Assembly: GCA_028283025.1 (NCBI GenBank)
Contig: JAPYNO010000072.1
Location: 1-34,035 of the forward strand
Direction: 5' to 3'
Length of the DNA: 34,035 bases
DNA from: Pseudomonadales bacterium
GTDB taxonomy: Bacteria; Pseudomonadota; Gammaproteobacteria; Pseudomonadales; Azotimanducaceae
The notes below the pieces were generated by a model that did not search any database, was not told where the DNA came from, and saw only the letters and a program-made list of their open reading frames with translations. The position numbers and the translations under genes were made by a program. How positions within the stretch are numbered: position 1 is the first letter of the stretch; every line of letters starts with the position of its first letter. Below are positions 24,193 through 32,779 of the stretch, piece by piece.

Positions 24193-24736
24193 GCCGCGGC
24201 ACCAAGAGGCGCAGGTCAATACCGAGCAACGCGGCGACGGCATCAAGACGGTCATGGAACGGCACCTCGAACAGCACGCGCTCATCAGCGGGGCAGCTAA
24301 GCCACGCGCTCTCCTGCATTTCCTCCTCAAGCTGCCCCGGCCCCCATCCCGAATAGCCGAGGGCAACGAGATACTTACTCGGCCCCTCACGCTCGCGGAT
24401 GGCATCAAGAATTGAACGCGAAGTGGTGAGCGACAGGGTATCCGTCATCTTCATGCTTTCTTCAAGGACGACATCGTTAGAGTGCAGCACAAAGCCGCGC
24501 CCTCTTTCCACAGGGCCGCCTTCGAGCACATAGATGCCGTCATCAAAGCTCGTGTTTGGGCTGAGCTGCTCCAAGAGTTCAGCGACCTTCAAGTCCGTTG
24601 GCCGATTGACCATGATGCCAAAAGCACCACGTGCCGAATGCTCGCAGATGTAGGTAACGGTATTGCCGAAATAGCCGCCCATCTGGCTCGGCATAGCCAA
24701 GAGGAAGTGGTTGCTGAGGGAGAAGGCGGTACTCAT
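24179..24736 (-). CDS. YqgE/AlgH family protein (UPF0301)
   Basis: 185 residues from ATG 24736 (a TTG three codons upstream is also possible). NHFLLAMPSQMGGYFGNTVT, GAFGIMVNRPTDLKVAELL, VLEGGPVERGRGFVLH and ALGYSGWGPGQLEEEM are the complete set of UPF0301 blocks. Its molecular function is unknown; the name AlgH comes from alginate regulation in Pseudomonas. It overlaps ruvX and follows the MOSC gene by 21 bp on the same strand. Confidence 0.9.
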   Translation of the reverse strand: MSTAFSLSNHFLLAMPSQMGGYFGNTVTYICEHSARGAFGIMVNRPTDLKVAELLEQLSPNTSFDDGIYVLEGGPVERGRGFVLHSNDVVLEESMKMTDTLSLTTSRSILDAIREREGPSKYLVALGYSGWGPGQLEEEMQESAWLSCPADERVLFEVPFHDRLDAVAALLGIDLRLLVPRRGEA

Positions 24737-24757
24737 TATGGTCAATATACAGGCAAA

Positions 24758-25207
24758 TTAGATAATGCGCAGTGCATCACCGACTTGCACCACGCCGCTC
24801 GAGCGCACATAGGCGCGAAGCCCGGCCTTGTGCGTGAATTCGCGCACGATGCGCACCGCCGTGATTTTTGGGTTCGCGAGTCTGCTGCCGAGGGTCCGGC
24901 AGGGTTCGCACAGCTCCATGCCTTCAAACTCAACTTGGCCGACAGTGAAACGCTTGCCGACAAGTCGATTGAGGGCTGCTCCGCGCGTGACCAGATTACG
25001 CCCGGTGTCGGCCGCGGTGATTACGAGGCCAGTCCTGTCGTTGAATGCCTCAACCTCTTCGGCCGCAATGAAGGAGGCCGTGACCGGCAACTCCCCGGCA
25101 TGTCGGTCGCCGAGCAGGCCGAGTCCTACTTGGATTTGAACAAGGTTTGTTTCTTGCTGCGGACTCGCGTGTTCCGGCGCGATGCAGATGGATTCGATGT
25201 GTGACAT
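24758..25207 (-). CDS. MOSC domain protein
   Basis: 149 residues, a stand-alone MOSC domain. GLLGDRHAGELPVTASFIAA, then DTGRNLVTRGAALNRLVGKR, GMELCEPCRTLGSRL with the conserved cysteines, and a C-terminal KAGLRAYVRSSGVVQVGD match the family. MOSC domains bind sulfur or the molybdenum cofactor and occur in sulfurases and sulfur carriers. Substrate unknown. Probably the first gene of the MOSC-yqgE-ruvX-GPP34 transcription unit. Confidence 0.87.
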   Translation of the reverse strand: MSHIESICIAPEHASPQQETNLVQIQVGLGLLGDRHAGELPVTASFIAAEEVEAFNDRTGLVITAADTGRNLVTRGAALNRLVGKRFTVGQVEFEGMELCEPCRTLGSRLANPKITAVRIVREFTHKAGLRAYVRSSGVVQVGDALRII

Positions 25208-25222
25208 TGTATGGAAGCCCCT

Positions 25223-25560
25223 TCATTCCGGCGAGAACCAGCGCGTGCAGCCGCGCATCTTCAACAGCTTGTCAGCGAGCAGCAGACTCTCAAACGCGAA
25301 TCCTGCGATGAACGCCAGTATGCCAATCATTGCGCCGTTTTGCGTATCGATCAACATCGCCGCACCACGCACCACCAACGAGCATGAACGCCTGCACTGA
25401 CTCGAACAGAAAGAGCAGCATGATGCCCGCAAAGGAAAGACCAAATAATCGCGTGTGAGATCATCAGTTCGGTGGTGAGCACGGCAGGAAGAACCACGCC
25501 GCCATGCCGGGTGTGACGTTCGCTTTTCTCTGGTATGCCGCTTGACGCCAGTTCAGGCAT
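25223..25560 (-). pseudogene. Frameshifted small membrane protein remnant
   Basis: The minus strand reads sensibly only if frames are changed. First comes MPELASSGIPEKSERHTRHG and TTELMISHAII; then another frame gives GLSFAGIMLLFLFESVQAFM; then a third gives GAAMLIDTQNGAMIGILAFI and AGFAFESLLLADKLLK. Together these form a small protein with two or three membrane helices, broken by about two frameshifts. No family is recognised. Confidence 0.45.
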
Positions 25561-25571
25561 AGTGCAGACTC

Positions 25572-25693
25572 TTAAGACATCTCGTACCGAAACACTTCCC
25601 CACCCTTCATGACGAAATGCACCTTGCAGAACTGTTCAATGTCGGGTAGCGGAGCGCCGGGCACGGCGATGGCGGAGACTCCAGAAGCCGACT
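25572..25693 (-). pseudogene. C-terminal tail of an amidohydrolase
   Basis: About 39 codons bounded upstream by an in-frame TAG read AVPGAPLPDIEQFCKVHFVM followed by KGGEVFRYEMS. Imidazolonepropionase-type amidohydrolases end with D-L-I...V-FVMKGGKVYR, which this resembles closely. The catalytic domain is gone. This and the preceding remnant mark a degraded stretch. Confidence 0.5.
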
Positions 25694-25776
25694 AAAATGC
25701 TGAGGCGATAGAACTCCATATGAAGGTCAGGGATTCGTTGCCACTCTCAAACGAGGCGATCTCAAGAGGAACCAAC

Positions 25777-26403
25777 ATGCAAAATCCATCGGGTATTGAT
25801 GGTGCCATGAGCGCCTTAGAACTATTGTGCGAGCAGTTAGATATGGCGAGAACAGAATTCAATCAGCGTATCTCAGAAGTGGCGAAAGCCAGTGACTATT
25901 CGCAGGTACGCGATCTGACCAAAAAGGCGGAGTCACTTGGCTCCTTTAAGAAAAAAGCTGACACACTTTCGACAGAGATTAAGGAAGCGTTTGGTCAATC
26001 TGTTATTCCGAGTCCACTAACACGCCATTCAAAGTCACTTGCGACAACTAGTTCGGCAGACGGCGGCACCTTACTAATCTTGACCAACAAGTGCTGTCAA
26101 GCTCGCGCACGCTATTGTGATGGCTCATTGTGGGTACTGCGTGGTTCGATCATTTCACCTGTTGAGCGTAAGTCTCTTATCAACAAGTGGCGAAATCTGC
26201 GGCAACGACTTCGAGATCAGAATGATCTGAGTATCCATCACCCTGACGATGCACTGGTTCTAGGACGAGACATCAAGTTCAAGAGCCCGTCCGGAGCCGC
26301 CTGTTTCGTTGTTGGCTATAGCGTGAACGGAAACAGATCATGGGTAGTGGAACAATCAGGTGAAAGCTTCGGGGATTGGCTTAGTTCACAGGGCACAATA
26401 TAG
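25777..26403 (+). CDS. DUF4357 domain-containing protein
   Basis: 208 residues from ATG 25777 (AAGAGGA 6 nt before); a longer frame begins at 25720. The N-terminal half is a predicted helical or coiled-coil region rich in charged residues (AKASDYSQVRDLTKKAESLG, FKKKADTLSTEI). The C-terminal DUF4357 part reads FKSPSGAACFVVGYSVNGNR SWVVEQ (shown in two parts). DUF4357 often follows nuclease or methyltransferase domains; here it is alone with a coiled coil. Convergent with the SLOG-HTH gene and AT-richer than the core genes, so probably acquired. Confidence 0.65.
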   Translation: MQNPSGIDGAMSALELLCEQLDMARTEFNQRISEVAKASDYSQVRDLTKKAESLGSFKKKADTLSTEIKEAFGQSVIPSPLTRHSKSLATTSSADGGTLLILTNKCCQARARYCDGSLWVLRGSIISPVERKSLINKWRNLRQRLRDQNDLSIHHPDDALVLGRDIKFKSPSGAACFVVGYSVNGNRSWVVEQSGESFGDWLSSQGTI

Positions 26404-26462
26404 GCTTCCGAACTCATCCACTAAGATTAGGGAGGCGGCGGCAGTGGGAAGTAGCACAATAG

Positions 26463-27311
26463 TCAAGGCCTCAATTGCTGATCATCGTGTTTTTTCGTGG
26501 TTACTAGACGAAGACCTGCTGCATTGACTGCTTTCAGCACTGTCGCAAATTCGGGGTTTCCTCTTGCGCTCAGTGATCGATACAGGGACTCGCGGGCAAG
26601 CCCTGTTTCTTGGGCTACGCGAGTCATACCCCTCTCTCTCGCGATCTTGCCGAGAAGCTCAATAAATCCCTTGGCATCCCCGTTCTCCAGCGCCAAGTCC
26701 AGCCCATGTATTAGTTCAGTCTGAGCGTGCGCATTCTGTTCTAAATCAGATTCATCGCGAGTGGCCACTTGATCGTATTCTGCAAAGAGTGAGATCTCTT
26801 CGAATTGTGCAATATGCTTCTTCAGCTTGTCCCGCACGTTTGATGGGCACTTCGAAACAACAACCTCCCAGTCCTCCTTGCTAGAAAGCGTGACTTGTTG
26901 CTTGTCGGATACGTCGATCAATACGGCCTTCTTCGAACTATCAACTAGGCGCAGGAGGTTCATGACGGTCCCGAGGCTCTTGCCGTCCCATATCATGAGG
27001 CCAAACTCGGCTTCCCTCGCCATCTCCTTGTCCTTCGCAGCATAAAAATTAAAGTCCCTTCTGCCTTTTTGCGTGATGACTTTGCGGGTCTCCCAAAATC
27101 CAATGTTGTTTCGGCACTTGTCTCCGGAGCAATAGACGGTCACACGATCATAGTGAGCAGCAGCCAAATACGACTGCACTGCCTTATCCACGCCATTGGC
27201 ATCTCCAACGAGTACCGAATGCTGTCTTTCCATGACATTTTTGAGGCGGACTCGCGCCTCCTCTGGCAATCGAGAGATGTGGCGCGAACCGCCGACAAAT
27301 ACGCGGATCAT
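26463..27311 (-). CDS. SLOG-like nucleotide-binding domain fused to antitoxin-type HTH
   Basis: 282 residues from ATG 27311, whose first four bases overlap the TGA of the phosphoribosyltransferase gene (ATGA). The N-terminal ~135 residues (MIRVFVGGSRHISRLP, SVLVGDANGVDKAVQSYL, EFGLMIWDGKSLGTVMNLL) look like a SLOG/DprA-type Rossmann fold: GGSR, then a G-D-A-x-G-x-D nucleotide-binding loop, then MIWDGKSxGT. A middle helical segment follows. The last ~85 residues (LALENGDAKGFIELLGKIAR, RGMTRVAQETGLARESLYRS, ARGNPEFATVLKAV) match the HTH of HI1420-type addiction-module antidotes. No RelE-type toxin adjoins. The fusion could sense a nucleotide and regulate its own operon. Confidence 0.75.
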   Translation of the reverse strand: MIRVFVGGSRHISRLPEEARVRLKNVMERQHSVLVGDANGVDKAVQSYLAAAHYDRVTVYCSGDKCRNNIGFWETRKVITQKGRRDFNFYAAKDKEMAREAEFGLMIWDGKSLGTVMNLLRLVDSSKKAVLIDVSDKQQVTLSSKEDWEVVVSKCPSNVRDKLKKHIAQFEEISLFAEYDQVATRDESDLEQNAHAQTELIHGLDLALENGDAKGFIELLGKIARERGMTRVAQETGLARESLYRSLSARGNPEFATVLKAVNAAGLRLVTTKKHDDQQLRP

Positions 27312-27835
27312 CGGTTGCTCCTGGTCTTGGTGATGGTTAGCACTCGAACAGCTTGCGCACATCCTTCGTTCATAAGCAACTCTGTGATGGTGTTCAAGGT
27401 TGTTCCAGAACGGTACAAGTCGTCAAACAACAGAATGCTCTTTCCAGCCGTTGAATCCGTGTTTACTGCATAGAGACCTTGCATCAATTCACGCCGCTCA
27501 TCGGCGAACTGGACACCCTTCAAGGGCGTGGGCGCTCGTCGGGTCGTTACGCAGTCCACAACTGGGAGGTTCAGTTCGCGCCCGATTCCGTGAGCAAGCA
27601 CCCCTACCGGCTGCACCTGTCGATGACCGGAAGGTGGCACCGGAACAATCACATCAAACTTGGACCGAGATCGCTTAAGGAAAGTTGATGCCGCCTGTAC
27701 GATTCTATGTGACGCCGAGAGATCGTTCCGATATTTCAATTGGTACAGCAGTTCTCCTATTTCAGAACGAGTCGTGTCGTAAATGTCATAACCGTGCTGG
27801 TCCATTCCAAGGTAGACGCTGGAGAGCGTATGCAT
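27308..27835 (-). CDS. Phosphoribosyltransferase (ComF-like)
   Basis: 175 residues from ATG 27835; the frame extends to a TTG at 27910, but that would start within the predicted promoter. VIVPVPPSGHRQVQPVGVLA is the ComF/PRTase-type N-terminal loop and SILLFDDLYRSGTTLNTITE the PRPP-binding motif (hhhhDDhxxxGxT). ComF-type enzymes are otherwise linked to DNA uptake, but no zinc-finger N-terminus of ComF is visible. It is the first gene of a translationally coupled pair with the SLOG-HTH gene, implying a nucleotide-related joint role. The actual base substrate is unknown. Confidence 0.75.
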   Translation of the reverse strand: MHTLSSVYLGMDQHGYDIYDTTRSEIGELLYQLKYRNDLSASHRIVQAASTFLKRSRSKFDVIVPVPPSGHRQVQPVGVLAHGIGRELNLPVVDCVTTRRAPTPLKGVQFADERRELMQGLYAVNTDSTAGKSILLFDDLYRSGTTLNTITELLMNEGCAQAVRVLTITKTRSNR

Positions 27836-27884
27836 ATCCAAAGCATAGCCACGTATCCAGTTTCCTGTAATTCGTGTTGGGTTA

Positions 27885-27890
27885 ATTATA
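27885..27890 (-). promoter_or_regulatory. Perfect -10 box (TATAAT) for the phosphoribosyltransferase operon
   Basis: TATAAT on the minus strand, 50 bp before ATG 27835, in a locally AT-rich stretch. The -35 region (near GTTTGG) is weak, as expected of a regulated promoter. It supports the downstream ATG rather than the upstream TTG as the start. Confidence 0.5.
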
Positions 27891-27932
27891 ATTGCCAACA
27901 GATCTACCAAACGCTCACGTCAGAACAAAACT

Positions 27933-27956
27933 CACTGTAACCCAAGGGTTACAGTG
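27933..27956. promoter_or_regulatory. Perfect 11-bp inverted repeat, candidate operator
   Basis: CACTGTAACCC-AA-GGGTTACAGTG lies about 45 bp upstream of the TATAAT box, between divergent genes, so it is not a terminator of either. The HTH of the operon's second product is the obvious candidate binder, but this is inference. Confidence 0.5.
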
Positions 27957-28145
27957 TGACAAGAGGTTCCCTTAGGCTGTGCCGTCATTCTATGGACTGT
28001 CGGACAGCGTCTGAAAGTTGCTTGCCAACTGGCTTTCAGCCCCTGCATAGCTTCAAGAAATGACAACATGTGTCAACAATGCTAATTCATCATGTGCACA
28101 ATAGGCCAAAGAAAGTTTGACGCCCTTCTGGTGCCCTCAATACAA
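27957..28145. other. Intergenic region upstream of rarA, with a hairpin
   Basis: No gene is apparent apart from a possible N-terminal extension of rarA from 28092. A stem CTGAAAG/CTTTCAG at 28011-28039 with an inner TTG/CAA pairing may fall in the rarA leader. No promoter is clear. Confidence 0.3.
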
Positions 28146-29480
28146 ATGCCGATTGAACTTTTCGACACGCCTGACGTCTACTCGGCCGATGCCTCCGCAC
28201 CGCTCGCTACGCGCATGAGGCCGCGTGCACTTGATCGTTTTGTCGGTCAATCGCACCTCTTGGGCGAAGGCGGCGCGCTCGCTGGCATGCTCGCCGCCAA
28301 GCGGCTGCATTCCATGATCCTCTGGGGACCGCCGGGCTGTGGCAAGACAACCTTGGCGCGCCTCATCGCACGCGAGGTCGAAGCCCGCTTCGTCGAGCTG
28401 TCGGCGGTGACTTCGGGTGTGCGCGACCTACGGCGCGAAGCCGATGAAGCGAAGCGGCTGCTTCACGCAAGACAGATCAAGACGCTCTTGTTCGTGGACG
28501 AAATTCATCGCTTCTCCAAATCGCAGCAGGATGCCTTGCTGCCGCATGTGGAGTCGGGTGTCTTCAATCTGATTGGCGCGACCACCGAGAACCCGTCGTT
28601 CGAGGTGATTTCGCCGCTACTCTCGCGTGCCCGCGTTTACACGCTCAAACCCTTGACCGACGAAGATATGGACCGGATTCTTGATGCGGCGCTTGCCTGT
28701 CCTGAGTACGGGCTTGGTGAAAAGGAACTTGTCCTTGATGATGCTGCGCGCGGGTTTCTCAAGCGAGCGGCAAACGGCGATGCAAGGGCGGCCTTGAATG
28801 CGCTCGAAATCGCTGCCGAATTAGCCTCCGATGGCTGCGTGACAAGCGCACTTGTCGAGGCGGCGCTCGAAAGGCGCACCCGCTATGACCGGCTCGGCGA
28901 CGCCCACTACGACACTATTTCGGCATTCATCAAGAGCATTCGCGCATCGGACCCGGACGCCGCGCTCTACTATCTTGCGCGCATGCTTGATGCAGGCGAG
29001 GACACACAGTTCATTGCCCGCCGACTGGTGATTTCCGCCGCCGAGGATATTGGTCTTGCAAGCCCCAATGCCCTGACGCTTGCCGTTGCCGCGCAGCAGG
29101 CGGCACACTTCGTCGGCATGCCGGAAGCGCGTATTCCGCTTGCCGAAGCCACCATCTATCTTGCTGCCGCGCCAAAATCAAACTCGGCGTATCTCGCTAT
29201 CGATGCCGCGCTTGATGCGGTGAGAACGGGCCGCGATGAACCTGTGCCGCTGCATCTTCGCAACGCGCCGACGGGTCTTATGAAATCCCTAGGTCATGGC
29301 GAGGGCTATGTGTATCCGCACGATGCGCCCGAGCACTTTGTTGCAAGCGAGAACTTACCGGAGAAACTGCGCGACAAGCGCTTCTACTGGCCAGGAGAAC
29401 TAGGGCTTGAAGACGGCATGAGGGCGCGCCTGAATGCGTGGTGGGGGAAACGGTATGTGAAGGAGGGCGATGCCGAGTGA
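28146..29480 (+). CDS. rarA: Replication-associated recombination protein A (RarA/MgsA)
   Basis: 444 residues from ATG 28146, where family similarity begins ([10 protein letters not shown], then [19 protein letters not shown]). Walker A is [16 protein letters not shown]; Walker B is [20 protein letters not shown]; sensor 1 [11 protein letters not shown] and the arginine-finger region PLLSRARVY follow. The C-terminal tetramerisation part has [20 protein letters not shown] and [20 protein letters not shown]. RarA is a AAA+ ATPase acting at stalled replication forks with SSB. Length is normal. A start at 28092 is possible but adds an uncharacteristic N-terminus. It overlaps the mltF-like gene by 11 bp. 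Confidence 0.95.
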   Translation: MPIELFDTPDVYSADASAPLATRMRPRALDRFVGQSHLLGEGGALAGMLAAKRLHSMILWGPPGCGKTTLARLIAREVEARFVELSAVTSGVRDLRREADEAKRLLHARQIKTLLFVDEIHRFSKSQQDALLPHVESGVFNLIGATTENPSFEVISPLLSRARVYTLKPLTDEDMDRILDAALACPEYGLGEKELVLDDAARGFLKRAANGDARAALNALEIAAELASDGCVTSALVEAALERRTRYDRLGDAHYDTISAFIKSIRASDPDAALYYLARMLDAGEDTQFIARRLVISAAEDIGLASPNALTLAVAAQQAAHFVGMPEARIPLAEATIYLAAAPKSNSAYLAIDAALDAVRTGRDEPVPLHLRNAPTGLMKSLGHGEGYVYPHDAPEHFVASENLPEKLRDKRFYWPGELGLEDGMRARLNAWWGKRYVKEGDAE

Positions 29481-31026
29481 TAAACTCAAATACAATGTGT
29501 GGGAACGCTCGTGTATGAATCGTGCTTTGTTTGAGTTCATCGCACTGCCAGGTAGATGGCTTGCGCTCGTTCTGCTCGCTGTGTTGCTTGCGGGATGCCC
29601 TCGCTCGGTCGAGGACATTGACGATGAAGAACAAGCCGCGCCGTTGCTGCACCTGCCCCAGGAAGTTGATGTCAGCCATTTGGCGCTGATCGCCGAATCG
29701 CACATCGGCGATCTTGACACCATGCTTGAGCGGCGCGCTGTTCGTGCGCTCGTCGTGCGCAGCAGGACATTCTTTTTCTTTGAAGGCGCGCAGCTGCGTG
29801 GATTCTCCTACGAAATGCTGAAGGCGTTCGAGAAGTTTCTCAACGACAACCTCGAGCCCGGTGCGCTGCCAGTGAGTGTCGTGTTCGTGCCCGTGACGCG
29901 AGACCAGATTATTCCAGCGCTGCGTCAAGGATACGGTGATATTGCGGTGGCTGACCTCACCATCACAGCGAGTCGGCTTGAGCAGGTCAACTTCTCGATA
30001 CCGGTCTACAAGGACGTGCGTGAACTCGTGGTGCTCGGCCCCTCGAGCCAGAAGATCGATAGTCGCGATGACCTAGCCGGACAGGTCTTCTTTACGCGCG
30101 CTTCGAGCAGCTACTACGAGAGCCTTTTGAAGCTCAATCAAGCATTCGAGGCCGAGGGCAGATTGCCCATGACCATCAATATCGCGGACGAGCACCTAGA
30201 AGACGAAGAGCTTCTGGAGATGGTGGACGCGGGCATTCTGCCGGGCATCGCCATGGACTCACACACGGCAGCTTTCTGGTCGCAAATTTTTCAGGACGCC
30301 CAAGTGCGCGAAGACCTCATTATCAGGGACGGCGCCGACATCGGCTGGGCGTTCAACCATGGCATGCCGAAGCTCGAAGCGGCCGTCAACGAGTTCCTCA
30401 GCAGTCACGCCCAAGGGTCGCTTGTCGGCAACGTGCTCTTTCGTCGCTATCTGGAACGGACCGACTATCTCGACAACGCCTTGCGTTCCTCTGAACTGAA
30501 AAAATTCCACGATACCGCGCATCTGTTCAGACGCTATGCCGACCGCTACGACTTTGACTGGCTGATGATCATTTCGCAAGCCTATCAGGAGTCGCGCCTC
30601 GACCATAGCCTTGTCAGCGATGCCGGCGCGGTTGGCATCATGCAGGTACTGCCCGAAACCGCCGCCGACAGGCATGTCAATATCGACGACATCACCGTGC
30701 TTGAAAACAACATCCATGCTGGCAACAAATACTTGCGCTACATACGCGACACCTATTTCGAGTCCGAGCCCATGGATGATCTCAACAAGACGCTCTTTTC
30801 GTTCGCGGCCTACAACGCCGGGCCGAACCGCATTTCAAGACTGCGTAACGAAGCGGCGCGGCGCGGACTCGACCGCAACGTCTGGTTCGACAACGTCGAA
30901 GTCATCGCCGCGCGCCGCATTGGCAGTGAGACTGTCGAGTACGTCAGCAATATCTACAAGTATTGGGTGGCGTTCACTTTGAGTCGGGACAGGCTGACGG
31001 CATCGGCGATGCAAGCCTCAAAATAG
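29470..31026 (+). CDS. Membrane-bound lytic murein transglycosylase F-like lipoprotein
   Basis: 518 residues. AGGAGG lies 3 nt before ATG 29470; an internal ATG at 29515 gives a more compact lipoprotein signal (lipobox LLAGC). Residues ~90-320 form a periplasmic solute-binding (SBP_bac_3-like) domain, e.g. QLRGFSYEMLKAFEKF and GYGDIAVADLTIT. A C-terminal SLT domain has IISQAYQESRLDHSLVSDAG with the catalytic Glu, AVGIMQVLPETAA and FSFAAYNAGPNRISRLR. MltF cleaves peptidoglycan to 1,6-anhydromuropeptides at the outer membrane; the amino-terminal domain modulates it. The overlap with rarA implies coupling. Confidence 0.9.
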   Translation: MPSDKLKYNVWERSCMNRALFEFIALPGRWLALVLLAVLLAGCPRSVEDIDDEEQAAPLLHLPQEVDVSHLALIAESHIGDLDTMLERRAVRALVVRSRTFFFFEGAQLRGFSYEMLKAFEKFLNDNLEPGALPVSVVFVPVTRDQIIPALRQGYGDIAVADLTITASRLEQVNFSIPVYKDVRELVVLGPSSQKIDSRDDLAGQVFFTRASSSYYESLLKLNQAFEAEGRLPMTINIADEHLEDEELLEMVDAGILPGIAMDSHTAAFWSQIFQDAQVREDLIIRDGADIGWAFNHGMPKLEAAVNEFLSSHAQGSLVGNVLFRRYLERTDYLDNALRSSELKKFHDTAHLFRRYADRYDFDWLMIISQAYQESRLDHSLVSDAGAVGIMQVLPETAADRHVNIDDITVLENNIHAGNKYLRYIRDTYFESEPMDDLNKTLFSFAAYNAGPNRISRLRNEAARRGLDRNVWFDNVEVIAARRIGSETVEYVSNIYKYWVAFTLSRDRLTASAMQASK

Positions 31027-31031
31027 CGCGA

Positions 31032-32066
31032 TCACATCTCGCGCATGACCTCAGCGAGATTCAACAGCACATTGTCGATATCCGCACGGCTGACGCCATA
31101 ATGCGTGACCAAGCGGGCGAGCGTTTTTTCGCTGTCCATGACAATGCCCCGTTCCTGAAGACGCTGTGCAAGCTTGTGGCCGATGTCCCGCTCGGTCTGA
31201 AAGTAAATGATGTTCGTTTGCACCGCCTCCGGGTCGAGCACAATGCCTTGGATTTCGGCGAGGCCGTAGGCGAGGCGCTTGGCGTTCTCATGATCTTCGG
31301 CAAGCCGCTCAACCATATGGTCGAGCGCATAGATGCCAGCCGCTGCGACCACGCCAGCCTGCCTCATGCCGCCGCCAAGCATTTTGCGCCAGCGCCGCGC
31401 TTAGTCAATGAAGTCTGCGTCGCCAACAACGACACTGCCAACAGGGCAGGCAAGGCCTTTTGACAAGCACACGCTGACACTGTCCACGGGCTCAGCAAGC
31501 GCCGCAGCGTCCACCCCAAGCGCCACTGAAGCGTTGAAGAGACGCGCGCCATCAAGATGCACCTTGAGTCCGTGCGCGCGCGCCGCCTTCGCCATGCGCA
31601 TCGTCGTCGTGGCATCAATGGGTGCGCCGCCCGCAAGGTTGTGCGTGTTTTCGATGGCGAGCAAGCGCGTTGGTGCGAAGTGGACATTGGGCGGATTGAT
31701 GGCAGCCTCAATGTCTTCTGCGCGAAACGCGCCGTCTTCCTCGTTAGTCAAAGGTTCTAGGCACAATCCGCCGAGTACGCTCGCCGCGCCCGCCTCGTAC
31801 TTGAAAATGTGCGACTGGCGACCAATAAGCACCTGGTCGCCGCGCGCCGCTTGGCTCAAGAGCGACACCAAGTTGCCTTGCGTGCCAGAAGTCACCAGCA
31901 GTCCCGCCTGCTTGCCGAGCATGGCGGCGGCCTTCTCTTGCAAGGCGTTGACGGTCGGGTCTTCGCCGTAGACATCATCGCCAAGCGCTGCCTCGTGCAT
32001 CGCGCGGCGCATGGCCTCGGGCGGCAAGGTCACGGTGTCGCTGCGAAGATCAATGAGATGTTTCAT
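31032..32066 (-). pseudogene. ltaE: Low-specificity L-threonine aldolase interrupted by an in-frame TAA
   Basis: From ATG 32066 the frame reads as a full-length threonine aldolase (about 344 codons): IDLRSDTVTLPPEAM, GDDVYGEDPTVNALQEKAA, SGTQGNLVSLL, VHLDGARLFNAS and VSVCLSKGLACPVGSVVVG with the PLP lysine. A TAA at 31401-31403 follows DADFID. The same frame then resumes without any shift: ARRWRKMLGGGMRQAGVVAA to the normal end (DNVLLNLAEVMREM). One base change therefore separates this from an intact gene. The enzyme would cleave threonine to glycine and acetaldehyde. The remainder shows no decay, so the mutation is recent or is a sequencing error. Reinitiation at the later ATG (31382) could give a separate C-terminal half. 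Confidence 0.88.
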
Positions 32067-32077
32067 GGCACCTATGC

Positions 32078-32779
32078 TCACAGCCTGACAAGGCTCGCGC
32101 CAATGCGCCAAGTGCGATCGATTTCGAGCGGCGCATCGCCGCGGCGAAGCGATTGCGGCAAGGGTGCGAATGGCGCGGCGAGTTCAACGATGTGCTGCGC
32201 CGCCGCATCAAGGCGCGCATTGCGTGAAGATTCAGTCACTTGGACGTAGGCGAGGCTGCCATCGGGATGAATGCCGACCAGCAAGCGCAGGCTGCCACGA
32301 ATGCGATTTCCGTCATCGTCGGTCGGGAAGTTGAGCCGCCCAACTCGCTGCACTTCGCGTTGCCAAGACGCGAGATAGGCGCGCGCTTCTGAAGGAAGAC
32401 CCGGTTGATCGGTGAGGCGAATAGGCGCACCTTGTCCTGAGCCCTGCGATGCTCCAGCTCGCCAAGCTGTGCGCAGCGACTCCACAGGCCGCAGCGCTCT
32501 GGCTGGCTCGCTGATGGCGGTATTTTTTTCAGGCGGGGCCATGGTCGTTACAGGCAGCTCTGGAGCGAGAGTCGGCGAGGTTGATTCTTGCATCCGGGGC
32601 GGCGCTTCAGGCACGCGAAACTCGACGCTTATTTTGGTTTGGTGAGGCGGCGCACTCGTTGCAGTCGGCATGATCTCGAAGGGCAGGTTGAGAATCAGCA
32701 GCGCATGGGCGGCAAGAGACAGCGCGCAGGCGATCAGCAGGCGCACTGAAGACGATTCAAGATAGCCGCGCTGCAACAT
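32078..32779 (-). CDS. TonB-like energy transducer
   Basis: 233 residues from ATG 32779, overlapping the end of gshB by 23 bp. One N-terminal membrane helix (LLIACALSLAAHALLILNLP, with the S-x-x-H pattern of TonB) is followed by a Pro-rich periplasmic stretch. The TonB C-terminal domain then reads SWQREVQRVGRLNFP, RLLVGIHPDGSLAYVQVTES and LAAPFAPLP. TonB couples the proton gradient (via ExbB/ExbD) to outer-membrane receptors. The three receptors at the left of the window are the sort of client it could serve. gshB-tonB order is as in Pseudomonas-type genomes. Confidence 0.85.
   Translation of the reverse strand: MLQRGYLESSSVRLLIACALSLAAHALLILNLPFEIMPTATSAPPHQTKISVEFRVPEAPPRMQESTSPTLAPELPVTTMAPPEKNTAISEPARALRPVESLRTAWRAGASQGSGQGAPIRLTDQPGLPSEARAYLASWQREVQRVGRLNFPTDDDGNRIRGSLRLLVGIHPDGSLAYVQVTESSRNARLDAAAQHIVELAAPFAPLPQSLRRGDAPLEIDRTWRIGASLVRL

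Noticed and set aside
31401..31403. Frameshift in the threonine aldolase
   Set aside because: Both halves are in the same frame with a single TAA between them, so it is a nonsense codon, not a shift.
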